The position numbers were made by a program, and so were the translations under genes. Shown here in pieces: positions 16,425 to 24,698 of a stretch of DNA of 38,696 bases (within the stretch, counting starts at the first letter, position 1; every line of letters starts with the position of its first letter). This stretch comes from Chrysochromulina tobinii (Eukaryota; Haptophyta; Prymnesiales; Chrysochromulinaceae): assembly GCA_001275005.1 (NCBI GenBank), contig JWZX01003168.1:1-38696 (forward strand), read 5' to 3'. Below the pieces are notes generated by a model. The model had not been told where the DNA came from, made no database searches, and worked only from the letters and a program-made list of their open reading frames with translations.

Positions 16425-18934
16425 GCCTCAGTCACGAGATCGAGTACACCGTCACGAAAGCGACCGACGAGGTGGAGGGCCACACGGCAAGCTCACTCGC
16501 GACTGGCTCGCGCGGCGGCTGGCTCGCCCACTCCACCTTTGGCACGGCGTACATCGACGTCTCCTTTGGCACCGAGTTCTCCATACACAGCATGACGCTA
16601 GTGGCAGTCGGCTGCTCGCGGCTGGTGGTGACACTCAAGTCGCGCAAGGGCGAGCGCGACAATTGGATGGGCGGCAGCGCCGCTCTGCGCGGGGCGGGTG
16701 CCACGCAGACTGGCTCAGTGGTGTACGACGGCTTGCTGCCGGGCGAGGAGTGCAAAAAGTACCTCGCGGCGCGCAACACCGGCGACGGGCTGAAGGCGGT
16801 CGCGTCGCAGGAGGAGTGGGCAGGCATGCGCATCTCGCTCACGCCCGCCACCGGGCACGAGACCTTTGGGCTCAAGAAGCTCACCATCGACCGTCAGCCA
16901 ACCAAATCCGAAGTCGAGGCGCGCCGCGCTGCGATCGCGAAGCAAGCAGCGGAGACGGCCCAGAAGGCGGCGGCGACGGCGGCAGCGACGGCAGCGGCGG
17001 CCTCTGCCCCCGCTTTCGCGTCGACCTCCGTCCCTCTGCCGCCGGCTATGCGCCCGCCAATGAACGCGAGCGCGCAGGCGGGCGGCGTGGGCGGCCTGAG
17101 ACGATCAGCGTGCGCGTGCGGCAAGCCGGGATGCAACGGATGCGGCGGCGAGGGCAAGGTGCGCTGCAAAGCGCACTCGCTCCTGACCTGCCTCAAGATC
17201 TCGAAGAAGAATCGCCCGTTTTGGGCATGCCCCCTCGTACGCAAGCCGGGCAGCCTGCCGTCGGGCGAGGCGTGCGGCTGGGTGTGCTGGTGCGACGAGG
17301 CGATCGGACACGTGGCGACGGTTGAGAAGGTCGTCGAGCTGCCCGAGGAAGAGGACGAGCAGCGCGCTAGCGCGCCCTTCCCCGCCGCCGCTGCCACGAA
17401 GCCAACGAGCGCGCCGGTCAGCTCCACGGCCGCCTGTGCACCACTTGCTGCCTCCGCCTCCGCCTCCGCCAGCAGCAGCGGCAGCGGCGGCGGTACGCGG
17501 CACGCGGCGGTCACCATGGAGGCAGTCTTGTCGTCGTACCAGGCGAAGCTGCAGGCAATGAGCGTCAAGGAGCTCAAGGCAGAGGGCACGAAGCGTAACG
17601 TCGACCTGAGCGGATGCCTCGAGAAGAGCGATCTGGTCGTGCACCTCAGCGCCGCGTATGCCACGGCCAAAGCCGATAAGCTCGCGGCGTATGCCGCAGC
17701 CAAGGCTGAGAAGCGAGCTCTCGAGGCGAAGGCGGCGGAGGCGAAGGCGAAGGCGAAGGCGGCGGAGGCGAAGGCGGCGGAAGTGGCGCGAGAGGGGGGC
17801 AGCGCAAGCGGAGGCTCGTCCAAATTAGGGTCGTCCATGGCCGCCGCCTCCTCGTCCGGGGCCGCCTCCTCGTCGTCGCCCCTCACCCAGCCGGCGATGC
17901 CCAAGACGGCGAGTCGCGGGGGCAGCGCTCTGTGCAAGCGCTCCCACGCCGCGTCGACCTCCACCGACGGCGCCGGCAGCTGGAGCAGCGGCGGGGCGGC
18001 GGCGGGCGCTCGCGGAGCCGCGGACGGCGCCGGCGCATCGTCATCGTCGTCCAAGCGCCCCACGCCCCCGCCGCCGTCATCCGCCACCTCCGCCTCGGCG
18101 TCGTCGTCGTCGCGCAAGGCGGATGCTTGGCTCGGAGTGGCAGAGAAGAGCTCTGGTGATGAGGATGAAGACGATGAGGACGAAGAGGACGAGGCGGCTG
18201 CGGCGGCATCTGCCTTGCGACGGCGGACGTGGGCCGCCGCAGATGCCGTGGGCGGCGGGCGCGCGGCACGCGCCAGCAAGGCGAGTGGCAGCACGCGTGG
18301 CGTCAGCGCCCGAGGCGGCGCCGGCGTCGACGTCGGCGGCGCGGACATGTGGCGCGACAAGCGCGGCAACATCGTCGCCCCGCCCGCTGGGCTCGCGGGT
18401 GGTTCCGAAGACGACCCAATGGCCATCGACGAGGGCGACGAGGACACGGCGGCGGCGGCGGCAGCCGAGGCGCGTCGACGTGCGCAGCAGGAGGCCGCCG
18501 AGCGAGCAGCCGAGGAGGCAGCTGATGACAGCGTGACTGAGGAGGAGGACGACAAGGACGAGGCGGAGAGCGCGCGGCAGCCGGCGCCGCTGCTGTGGCC
18601 GCCCGGGCTGACTCGATGCCCCTTTGACGTGCGCTGCCCGCTGCGACCGCACGGCTGCCTGCGCGGCAACCCCACACATCTACTCAAGGAGTCACACACC
18701 GTCGAGCACGTTCGGCGCCAAGCGCGCAAGGTGGACTGGGCCCATCCTTTTGGACCGCTCTACCGGCTCGTCAGGGATGCCGGCCTGCCGCACGCGCACT
18801 GCACCACGAAGGACGCATGCCTGCGGGCGCTCGACACGGCGCTTGACGCCTTTGAGGTGGCGGGCGCTCGACACGGCGTGCCGTCGGCAACCGCGGGGGA
18901 CTACGCAGCGATGGCGCCAGAGCCGGTCGACTGA
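16421..18934 (+). CDS. DNA-repair-like protein: XRCC1 N-terminal-like domain, GRF zinc finger, SAP-like helix pair, PBZ-like zinc finger
   Basis: This 837-aa intronless protein starts MSLSHEIEYTVTK at 16421. Residues about 5-165 resemble the XRCC1 N-terminal beta-sandwich, including a closing strand WAGMRISLTPATGHETFGLKKLTI like the family's end. Residues 249-296 form a GRF-type zinc finger (C249, then LTCLKISKKNRPFWACP and CGWVCWCDE). Residues 380-415 (MSVKELKAEGTKRNVDLSG) fit a SAP-type DNA-binding helix pair, followed by an Ala/Lys/Glu coiled stretch. A disordered Ser/Ala-rich middle contains an acidic EDEDDEDEEDE tract. Residues 733-760 (CPFDVRC, then CLRGNPTHLLKESH) match a PAR-binding PBZ finger in spacing. 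XRCC1, APLF, APE2 and NEIL3 carry these modules separately; here they suggest a single-strand-break repair scaffold (inference). The XRCC1-like assignment is the weakest. Confidence 0.7.
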   Translation: MSLSHEIEYTVTKATDEVEGHTASSLATGSRGGWLAHSTFGTAYIDVSFGTEFSIHSMTLVAVGCSRLVVTLKSRKGERDNWMGGSAALRGAGATQTGSVVYDGLLPGEECKKYLAARNTGDGLKAVASQEEWAGMRISLTPATGHETFGLKKLTIDRQPTKSEVEARRAAIAKQAAETAQKAAATAAATAAAASAPAFASTSVPLPPAMRPPMNASAQAGGVGGLRRSACACGKPGCNGCGGEGKVRCKAHSLLTCLKISKKNRPFWACPLVRKPGSLPSGEACGWVCWCDEAIGHVATVEKVVELPEEEDEQRASAPFPAAAATKPTSAPVSSTAACAPLAASASASASSSGSGGGTRHAAVTMEAVLSSYQAKLQAMSVKELKAEGTKRNVDLSGCLEKSDLVVHLSAAYATAKADKLAAYAAAKAEKRALEAKAAEAKAKAKAAEAKAAEVAREGGSASGGSSKLGSSMAAASSSGAASSSSPLTQPAMPKTASRGGSALCKRSHAASTSTDGAGSWSSGGAAAGARGAADGAGASSSSSKRPTPPPPSSATSASASSSSRKADAWLGVAEKSSGDEDEDDEDEEDEAAAAASALRRRTWAAADAVGGGRAARASKASGSTRGVSARGGAGVDVGGADMWRDKRGNIVAPPAGLAGGSEDDPMAIDEGDEDTAAAAAAEARRRAQQEAAERAAEEAADDSVTEEEDDKDEAESARQPAPLLWPPGLTRCPFDVRCPLRPHGCLRGNPTHLLKESHTVEHVRRQARKVDWAHPFGPLYRLVRDAGLPHAHCTTKDACLRALDTALDAFEVAGARHGVPSATAGDYAAMAPEPVD

Positions 18935-19390
18935 CGCGAGGCTCCGCGGGGGCCCGCCAGCCGCGTTCCCAAGAGAGCAGCGGTGCTGACGGCTCTCGCG
19001 ATGTTGTGGGGCCGCCCGTGGGGCGCGTCGGCCGTCGGGGTTAGAGCGCCGTTAACGGCGCGTTACGTCTTGTCTCGCATTTGTGCTGTGTAGGTCTCGT
19101 CTCGTCCGTCTGACGAGTGACGTCTCCGGTCGCTCTAGTTCGTTCGCGAGGCCGTCCGCATCGGTCCCATCTGGTGCATGCCGCTGCGCTAAGGTTGAAG
19201 GTAAATACATAAATCGCGGTGACACTAAGCGCGCTGGGCCGCGCTCTGCAAATATGGTATATGCTAACGTAACCATGACGGCTATACGTACGAACCGCGT
19301 CGCGATCGCGTGTGAGAAAATTGTGTGCTGCACGCCCGTTGAACTGTGTGCACATGTACGTATTTCGGCGGCATGTACTCACCGCAGCGC
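18935..19390. other. Intergenic region between convergent genes, with a 16-bp palindrome
   Basis: The perfect palindrome GCGCCGTTAACGGCGC lies at 19046-19061. No gene, tRNA or snRNA is recognised. On the minus strand two donor-like GTGAGC and GTGAGT sites sit just after the TPR gene stop (19391-19380), so a downstream exon of that gene cannot be excluded. Confidence 0.45.
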
Positions 19391-20092
19391 TCACCACAGC
19401 TGCTGGCGCGGCGTCGAGCCGACGATGTAGGTTTTGGGGTTCTGGGCGCTCCTGAGCTTGAGGGCGGGCGACATGCGCTCTTCGCCTTCAAGCTCTTTAG
19501 CCTGAACAACGGCGGCGGCGATCTCATGCGGCGTCCACCGCCGCGTCTCGCCGTCCCCCCCAAAGTACTCGCGCGCATCCGGCATCTTCCGCCGCAGACA
19601 TTCCTTGGCGCGCGCCTCCATGAACGCAAGCTGCTTCGGGCGCGGGTCGAGCATGGGAAAGCACTGGAAGAGAGTGTGCGAGGGCGGCGCCTCGAGCATC
19701 ATTTTTTGCGCCAAATCGTAGTACGCGTTCGCCGCCTCGAAGTGGCCGAGGTGGTGGCAGCACGTCGCGAGGTTGTGCATGATGCATGCGTGCGTGTCCG
19801 CGTCGATGACGCGCACACCACCTGAGACGCGGCTGGCGGCATCGATGTACGCGAGAGCGTCGATCATCTCCTCGAGAGCGTGCATCCACCATTGCGCCTT
19901 GCCGTAGATGAGGCCATGCGCGAGGCTCTTTTCGAGGGCCTCCTCATTCTTGCCCACGAAGTAGTTGATGCGCGAGACGATGGTGCTCCGCAAGGTCTCC
20001 TCAGTGAAGACTATCGGGCTCTCCTGGATGAGCAACGGCGCCGACGGTGGCTTTATTACGATGTTGAGTTTCGGGGGCGAAGGACGGTCCAT
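19391..20092 (-). CDS. TPR-containing protein of unknown role
   Basis: The protein is 233 aa from the ATG at 20092 (MDRPSPPKLNIVIKPPS). A tetratricopeptide-like helix pair lies at residues about 99-133 (HNLATCCHHLGHFEAANAYYDLAQKMM). A helical segment precedes it (EEALEKSLAHGLIYGKAQWWMHALEEMIDAL), and a charged helix rich in Arg/Lys follows (AFMEARAKECLRRKMPDAREYFGGDGE). Only one convincing TPR is visible, and no catalytic motif. The stop TGA overlaps a possible splice donor, so the C-terminus is uncertain. The retroelement begins a few hundred bases upstream of this gene's start. Confidence 0.6.
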   Translation of the reverse strand: MDRPSPPKLNIVIKPPSAPLLIQESPIVFTEETLRSTIVSRINYFVGKNEEALEKSLAHGLIYGKAQWWMHALEEMIDALAYIDAASRVSGGVRVIDADTHACIMHNLATCCHHLGHFEAANAYYDLAQKMMLEAPPSHTLFQCFPMLDPRPKQLAFMEARAKECLRRKMPDAREYFGGDGETRRWTPHEIAAAVVQAKELEGEERMSPALKLRSAQNPKTYIVGSTPRQQLW

Positions 20093-20462
20093 GGAGCCGC
20101 AGCTGAGTGCAGGTACACCGTCTGCCGGTGCCGGGTGGAGGGCTCGCTGCAGGGTGCAGGTGCGCACAAGCTGCACCAAATAAAGTTTTTTGAAAATGTG
20201 TGCGGAGCCTTAGCTCCAAGAGTGTATGGACACCAACGACAGGAGCGCGCCGCTACGGGCGCACACGGCGGGGAGCCGCCAAAAACCCCAAAGGGGTTAG
20301 GGCCAGCGCCGGGGGCAACAGTAGCGCATCGCGTGGTGTGAACAAAGGGGGCGCCGGAACCTCCGAGCCCGCCTTCTCACCCCTTGGCGCGAATCGCAAA
20401 ACATGGCGATCGCATCCTCACGCACCCCGCTCGCACACACGCTCAAGCTCACGCAATAAAAC

Positions 20463-23400
20463 ATGCCGATCACGTTCGCCATTCACTACAAGCTCGCGGC
20501 CATGGGAGCCTCGGCCGACGACACCAAGCGCGACCGTGCGCTGCACCCGGTCTATGAGGCGGCCGGCAGCGCGAAGTTTGATGGATGGCTTCTTCACCCG
20601 CCGCGCGACGGCGAAGTCGACGGCGGCATCGCCGGTGTCCTTCCGGGCACGCTGGCAAAAATTTGCATGGCATTCGTGCAGTGTGGCGACGATATTGTCA
20701 ACGAAAGCGTCGGGGATAATGGCCTCATACTGGCAGTCGCCTGGGAACGCATCCTCACCACCCTCGCCGAGGTGCACGGGGGGGATGGCTCGAAGGCCAT
20801 TTCGCTGGGCTGCCTCTACGAGGACATGGACGCCAAGCTCTCCAAGGCCACGCCGGTACAGCTCGCTCAGCTCACTCTCTACAAGCACGACCTCGGATCG
20901 TCCATCTCGTTGGCGAGTAAGCCTGTGGCCCCGGTACCGAGCACTGACCCAGCGGCGGCTGCGGCCAATGCGGCGGCGCTCCTTGTGCACGCGCAAGCGC
21001 TGGGCAATTGGGAGGGCAACGAGAAGCACCCCTTCACCTGGCTTCGCCTGCTCACGTTTGGCGACCTGCGCGACAACACTACGGGGCGCCTCGGCGCACT
21101 CGGAAGGCTGATGTGCGCCACCCCCACGTGGGTCTCGGACACGACGCGCGGCGAGGCCATATTCCGGCGCACGCTCACGGCCCTCGCCAAAGCCGCGATC
21201 GAGGGCACCGACATCCAGGTCGGCGACGCCGACGACGTGGCGGGCTGCGTGGCCGAAAAGCTGAAGCTCATCGATCTCCCTCGCGCGATGGAGAGCTTCG
21301 GCGGAGCCACGCAGGAGGCGCGCTCTCGCGCGCTCCTCAAGGAGATCAAGGCGATTGTCAACCCCGCCGCGCGGCAGGAACTTCTTCGCGAACGCTTCAT
21401 CGAGGCCATCGACCGGCTGGCGGGCGTACGGGCCCTCGTGGGCATCCGCGCTGGCGGCGGGTGCGACATGGGCAGCTCCGCATGCTTCGGACTTTGCGCG
21501 GAAGTGGCTACTCGGATGGGCCTCTGCCGCTCGGAGGACGAGTTCTCCTGGGCGTCGCTGCGGGCGCTGCGCGACGAGATCGCTCACCTCGACGAGATGC
21601 TCAGCGCCGAGCCATGGGTCCACCGCACGGCGCGCGACCGTGCGGATCGCGTCATCGATTTCCACCGGACGCAAGCGAAGCGGTCGTCCGCCGCGTCGGT
21701 GCTGTACTCTACGCCCGACCGGACCGCGACGGGACGCAGCCCGGACACCGCGCTGACCGCGGCGGAGTCGCGTCTAAGAGGCACCGTGCCCAGACACTTC
21801 CAAGGGGACTTGTCTCAGGCTACTTCCAATACGCAGTGGCTCGCGCTCAAGGCGGCCATCATCGGCCGTCTAGCGTTGGGCGGCAAAGGATGCCACCTGG
21901 ACGCCATGCAGATCGGGGCATCCGGCGTTGCCCTCGACCCGGCTACGAATATGCCCAAGCAGCGCCAATGGTGCCCGCTGATGGCCATGCTCGCCGAGGG
22001 CGCCACGCGTGGCGTGGATGCGGCAACACTCGATCCGGAGCTGCAAGCACTCACCGACGCAGCGCGCGACCGGTGGCCGGAACTGTACGGCCGCACAGCA
22101 GGGCTCCAACTGGCGCTCGATAAGACGACGCTCCCCGAGGAACTGGAGGGCTGGTGCCTGGACGAGCTGGCGAAGGCATTTGCGTCCGCCGACTGGAGCG
22201 CCATCGACCTCGGCGCGGCATTCGAGCAAACGCGGGCACGCATGCGCTGCGAGAAGTTCGAGGCCGGGCCCGCGGACAAGGCGTACACGAACAGGCGCAG
22301 CATCGAAAATGCTCTCAAGGTAGCCGAGCCCATGCTCATGCTGAGAGGCTTCGGCGGCAACGGCAAGGGCACGTTACCCTTCGTCCTCGAGGAGGTGCGC
22401 CAATCATGGGTCCTCTACGGCGGTCAAGGGGCGCACGAGAAAACCCTCGCGAAGCTAGCTTCGGAAGGGCGCGCATACGTGGTCGACACCCTCGCACATT
22501 TTGGTCGCGTACGCCACGCGGCCATCGCAACCAAGAACCCTCTCGCCCCGGACCACGAGCGCACGACCACGGCGGCGGCAGCTCAGCGCTGGGCGCGCCA
22601 CCTGATTAAGCTGCAGGGCGCTCTCAGCCTCGCCAGCTACGCCGAATATTTTGGCGGCGGGGGCGCGGGCGGAGGCGGCGGAGGCGCGAGCGGGCAATCT
22701 GGCGACGGCGAAGACGGCAGCGGCGGCGGTGGCAGCGGCCACGGAGCCGGCGGGAGTGGCAAGGCAGCCAAGCGCCAGCGCAAGGAGCCGAATGGAGATG
22801 CCGCGAGCGACACACGCGGTGTGACGATGTCCCTCAACCTCAGGGCCGGCACCCTCACCATCACCCCCAAGGACGGCAAGCCCAGGACCTACATCACCGC
22901 GCGCATGCGCGAGCGCGCCAAGAACCCTAAGCGATGCTGCTTCAAAGGAATGGCGGCGGCGGCGCTCCAGATGCAAGAGCGGGCATTCTGCGACTTCGAC
23001 CACAAAGAAGGCAGCACAGAACACCAATGGGCGGCAGCTGGCCCAAACCTCAGTCTCTGCCGATCTGACGGCGTGGAGCGCCCGAAGAAGAAGCAAAAAA
23101 CGGGTCACGATGACGACACGGCGACCGGCGCGGGCGGCGACGACGCCGACGACGGCGACGACGACGACGGCGACGAAGGCGACGCCGATGACGAGGGCGA
23201 CGCAGATGACGCAGGCGGCGCTGGAGCGGACACCGGAGCCGGCGCCGGCGACCCACCCGCACCCGGCAAATCCTCGGCTGCCGCGCGCGGCGGCGGGAAA
23301 GGCGGGAAAGGCGGCAAGGGCAGAGGCCGCGGCGGCAAGGGCGGCGGGCGGAGCGGCGGCAAGGGCGGTCGCAAGACTGTCGCGTTCACAGCCGCTGCGA

Positions 23401-24698
23401 CCACGGCGCCCACGGGCGCGTCGGGGGACGCCACCTCCACAACAACCGCGGCAGCCGGCATGCTTGCCGACGTCACTCAGGCGGGCTATTCCGAGGACGG
23501 CGGCATTGTACGCGTCACGGACCCTGTCCTCGTACAAGCGCTCACGCGCCTCAACCCGCCAATCACGACCATCACTATCGGCGACGACAGTGGGCTCCTA
23601 CGCGACGCGTCCAATAGCGCGGGATGGCCCGCTGTTTCCACCTCCACACTGCCGTGCACGAGCGCGCGACCAGGATTCAGCTTCGCGGGCGACGTCCGCG
23701 ATGTCCTTCGCGTCGCTCAATGGCGACGTGCGATCGCCGCTCCTGACTGGCGCCAGCAAGCTGCGCGCATGGGCCTCAGCATGGCGGCGGTCAAGGCTTC
23801 GGACGGCCGCATTTTCGCATGTATGGCCGCGTGGCTGTACCTTTGGTGCACAGCAGCGGCAGCTGTGTGCATCATGCAGCCGGATATCTTCACAGTCGAT
23901 TTCTATGACGCGCCCTTCGTTGCCACATCACCGGACGCGTGGGGCGACAACGGCAGCGACAGGACGCTGCTTTTCTGGCGTGGCTCCGCGATGCCAGTGC
24001 CGCCCGACGAGAGTGGCAGCACTGCGGCGCCCGTCCTCGAGCGCGCGCAAGCAGGGGGGCAGGCGTGGGCCCCGTCATCCTCGAAACTCGCACACGGTAT
24101 CGCCACGCAGCTCGTGCCCGACGGCAGCGGACCCGACCTTCGGTTCGCCGTCGAGATCGAGCGACTCGCAGCCGCCATGTACTCGGTAGGGCTCCCTATC
24201 CCGCCATGGTACAGCCGTGAGGACGGCGGGCCGCCCGAGCGGGCGGAGCGCGCCTACATGCACGAGCGCGGGCTCGGCGATGGACGACGATTGGACGGCC
24301 GTACCGTCCCTCTGCTGGCACGACGGGATCTCGGCGATCCCGCTTGGCGTGCCGGCATCAACGAGCGCCTCGCCGACACCCTTATGCACTCGAGCATTCC
24401 AGTGGTGTCACGGCGCGGGCACGCGCTCGCCGATGCGTACAGAGCGCTCCGGCGGACCGACGCTGAGCGCGCGCTACGCAAAAGGGCGGCGCGCGCACAA
24501 CGCCGCCTGGAACACGATCGGCTGCGTCCACGCCGACACGCCCGCAACGAATTCGGTCGCGGTCGTGCCGGGACGCATCGTCCACGGCGTCGTCATGCTG
24601 CTATTCCCTGGCGCCTCGCACGCAGCGGCGACCGTGGCAGGTCGCCCGCTGCCTTGCGCGCACGGCGCCACGTCCGAATCGCGCAAACTCATCACTAG
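20463..24698 (+). CDS. Gag-like ORF1 of the DIRS-like element
   Basis: The 1411-aa protein begins MPITFAIHYKLAAMGASADD. Residues 1-740 are predominantly helical, with no family recognised. A glycine-rich linker (about 745-780) and a basic KAAKRQRKEP stretch follow, then a Cys/His cluster (KRCCFKG ... FCDFDHKEGSTEHQW ... LC) that may bind zinc, KKKQKTG (nuclear-signal-like), a long Asp-rich tract and an RG/KG-rich tract (GKGRGRGGKGGGR), together typical of a nucleic-acid-binding Gag. The C-terminal part (WLYLWCTAAAAVCIMQPDIF, then TLLFWRG) is unassigned. The last 419 nt overlap ORF2 in another frame; the final residues are Arg-rich and look like out-of-frame readthrough. Gag identity is inferred from position and composition, not homology. 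Confidence 0.75.
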   Translation: MPITFAIHYKLAAMGASADDTKRDRALHPVYEAAGSAKFDGWLLHPPRDGEVDGGIAGVLPGTLAKICMAFVQCGDDIVNESVGDNGLILAVAWERILTTLAEVHGGDGSKAISLGCLYEDMDAKLSKATPVQLAQLTLYKHDLGSSISLASKPVAPVPSTDPAAAAANAAALLVHAQALGNWEGNEKHPFTWLRLLTFGDLRDNTTGRLGALGRLMCATPTWVSDTTRGEAIFRRTLTALAKAAIEGTDIQVGDADDVAGCVAEKLKLIDLPRAMESFGGATQEARSRALLKEIKAIVNPAARQELLRERFIEAIDRLAGVRALVGIRAGGGCDMGSSACFGLCAEVATRMGLCRSEDEFSWASLRALRDEIAHLDEMLSAEPWVHRTARDRADRVIDFHRTQAKRSSAASVLYSTPDRTATGRSPDTALTAAESRLRGTVPRHFQGDLSQATSNTQWLALKAAIIGRLALGGKGCHLDAMQIGASGVALDPATNMPKQRQWCPLMAMLAEGATRGVDAATLDPELQALTDAARDRWPELYGRTAGLQLALDKTTLPEELEGWCLDELAKAFASADWSAIDLGAAFEQTRARMRCEKFEAGPADKAYTNRRSIENALKVAEPMLMLRGFGGNGKGTLPFVLEEVRQSWVLYGGQGAHEKTLAKLASEGRAYVVDTLAHFGRVRHAAIATKNPLAPDHERTTTAAAAQRWARHLIKLQGALSLASYAEYFGGGGAGGGGGGASGQSGDGEDGSGGGGSGHGAGGSGKAAKRQRKEPNGDAASDTRGVTMSLNLRAGTLTITPKDGKPRTYITARMRERAKNPKRCCFKGMAAAALQMQERAFCDFDHKEGSTEHQWAAAGPNLSLCRSDGVERPKKKQKTGHDDDTATGAGGDDADDGDDDDGDEGDADDEGDADDAGGAGADTGAGAGDPPAPGKSSAAARGGGKGGKGGKGRGRGGKGGGRSGGKGGRKTVAFTAAATTAPTGASGDATSTTTAAAGMLADVTQAGYSEDGGIVRVTDPVLVQALTRLNPPITTITIGDDSGLLRDASNSAGWPAVSTSTLPCTSARPGFSFAGDVRDVLRVAQWRRAIAAPDWRQQAARMGLSMAAVKASDGRIFACMAAWLYLWCTAAAAVCIMQPDIFTVDFYDAPFVATSPDAWGDNGSDRTLLFWRGSAMPVPPDESGSTAAPVLERAQAGGQAWAPSSSKLAHGIATQLVPDGSGPDLRFAVEIERLAAAMYSVGLPIPPWYSREDGGPPERAERAYMHERGLGDGRRLDGRTVPLLARRDLGDPAWRAGINERLADTLMHSSIPVVSRRGHALADAYRALRRTDAERALRKRAARAQRRLEHDRLRPRRHARNEFGRGRAGTHRPRRRHAAIPWRLARSGDRGRSPAALRARRHVRIAQTHH

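Noticed and set aside
16894-18729. Long minus-strand open frame (over 600 codons) opposite the repair-like gene
   Set aside because: Ser/Ala-rich antisense shadow of GC-rich codons; all recognisable domains are on the plus strand.
18935-19390. tRNA or snRNA gene in intergenic gaps
   Set aside because: No cloverleaf boxes, U-RNA signature or Sm site could be recognised here or in the other gaps.
24217-24280. ORF2 start at the GTG at 24217
   Set aside because: Not an ATG in a nuclear eukaryotic gene; the first ATG is 24280.
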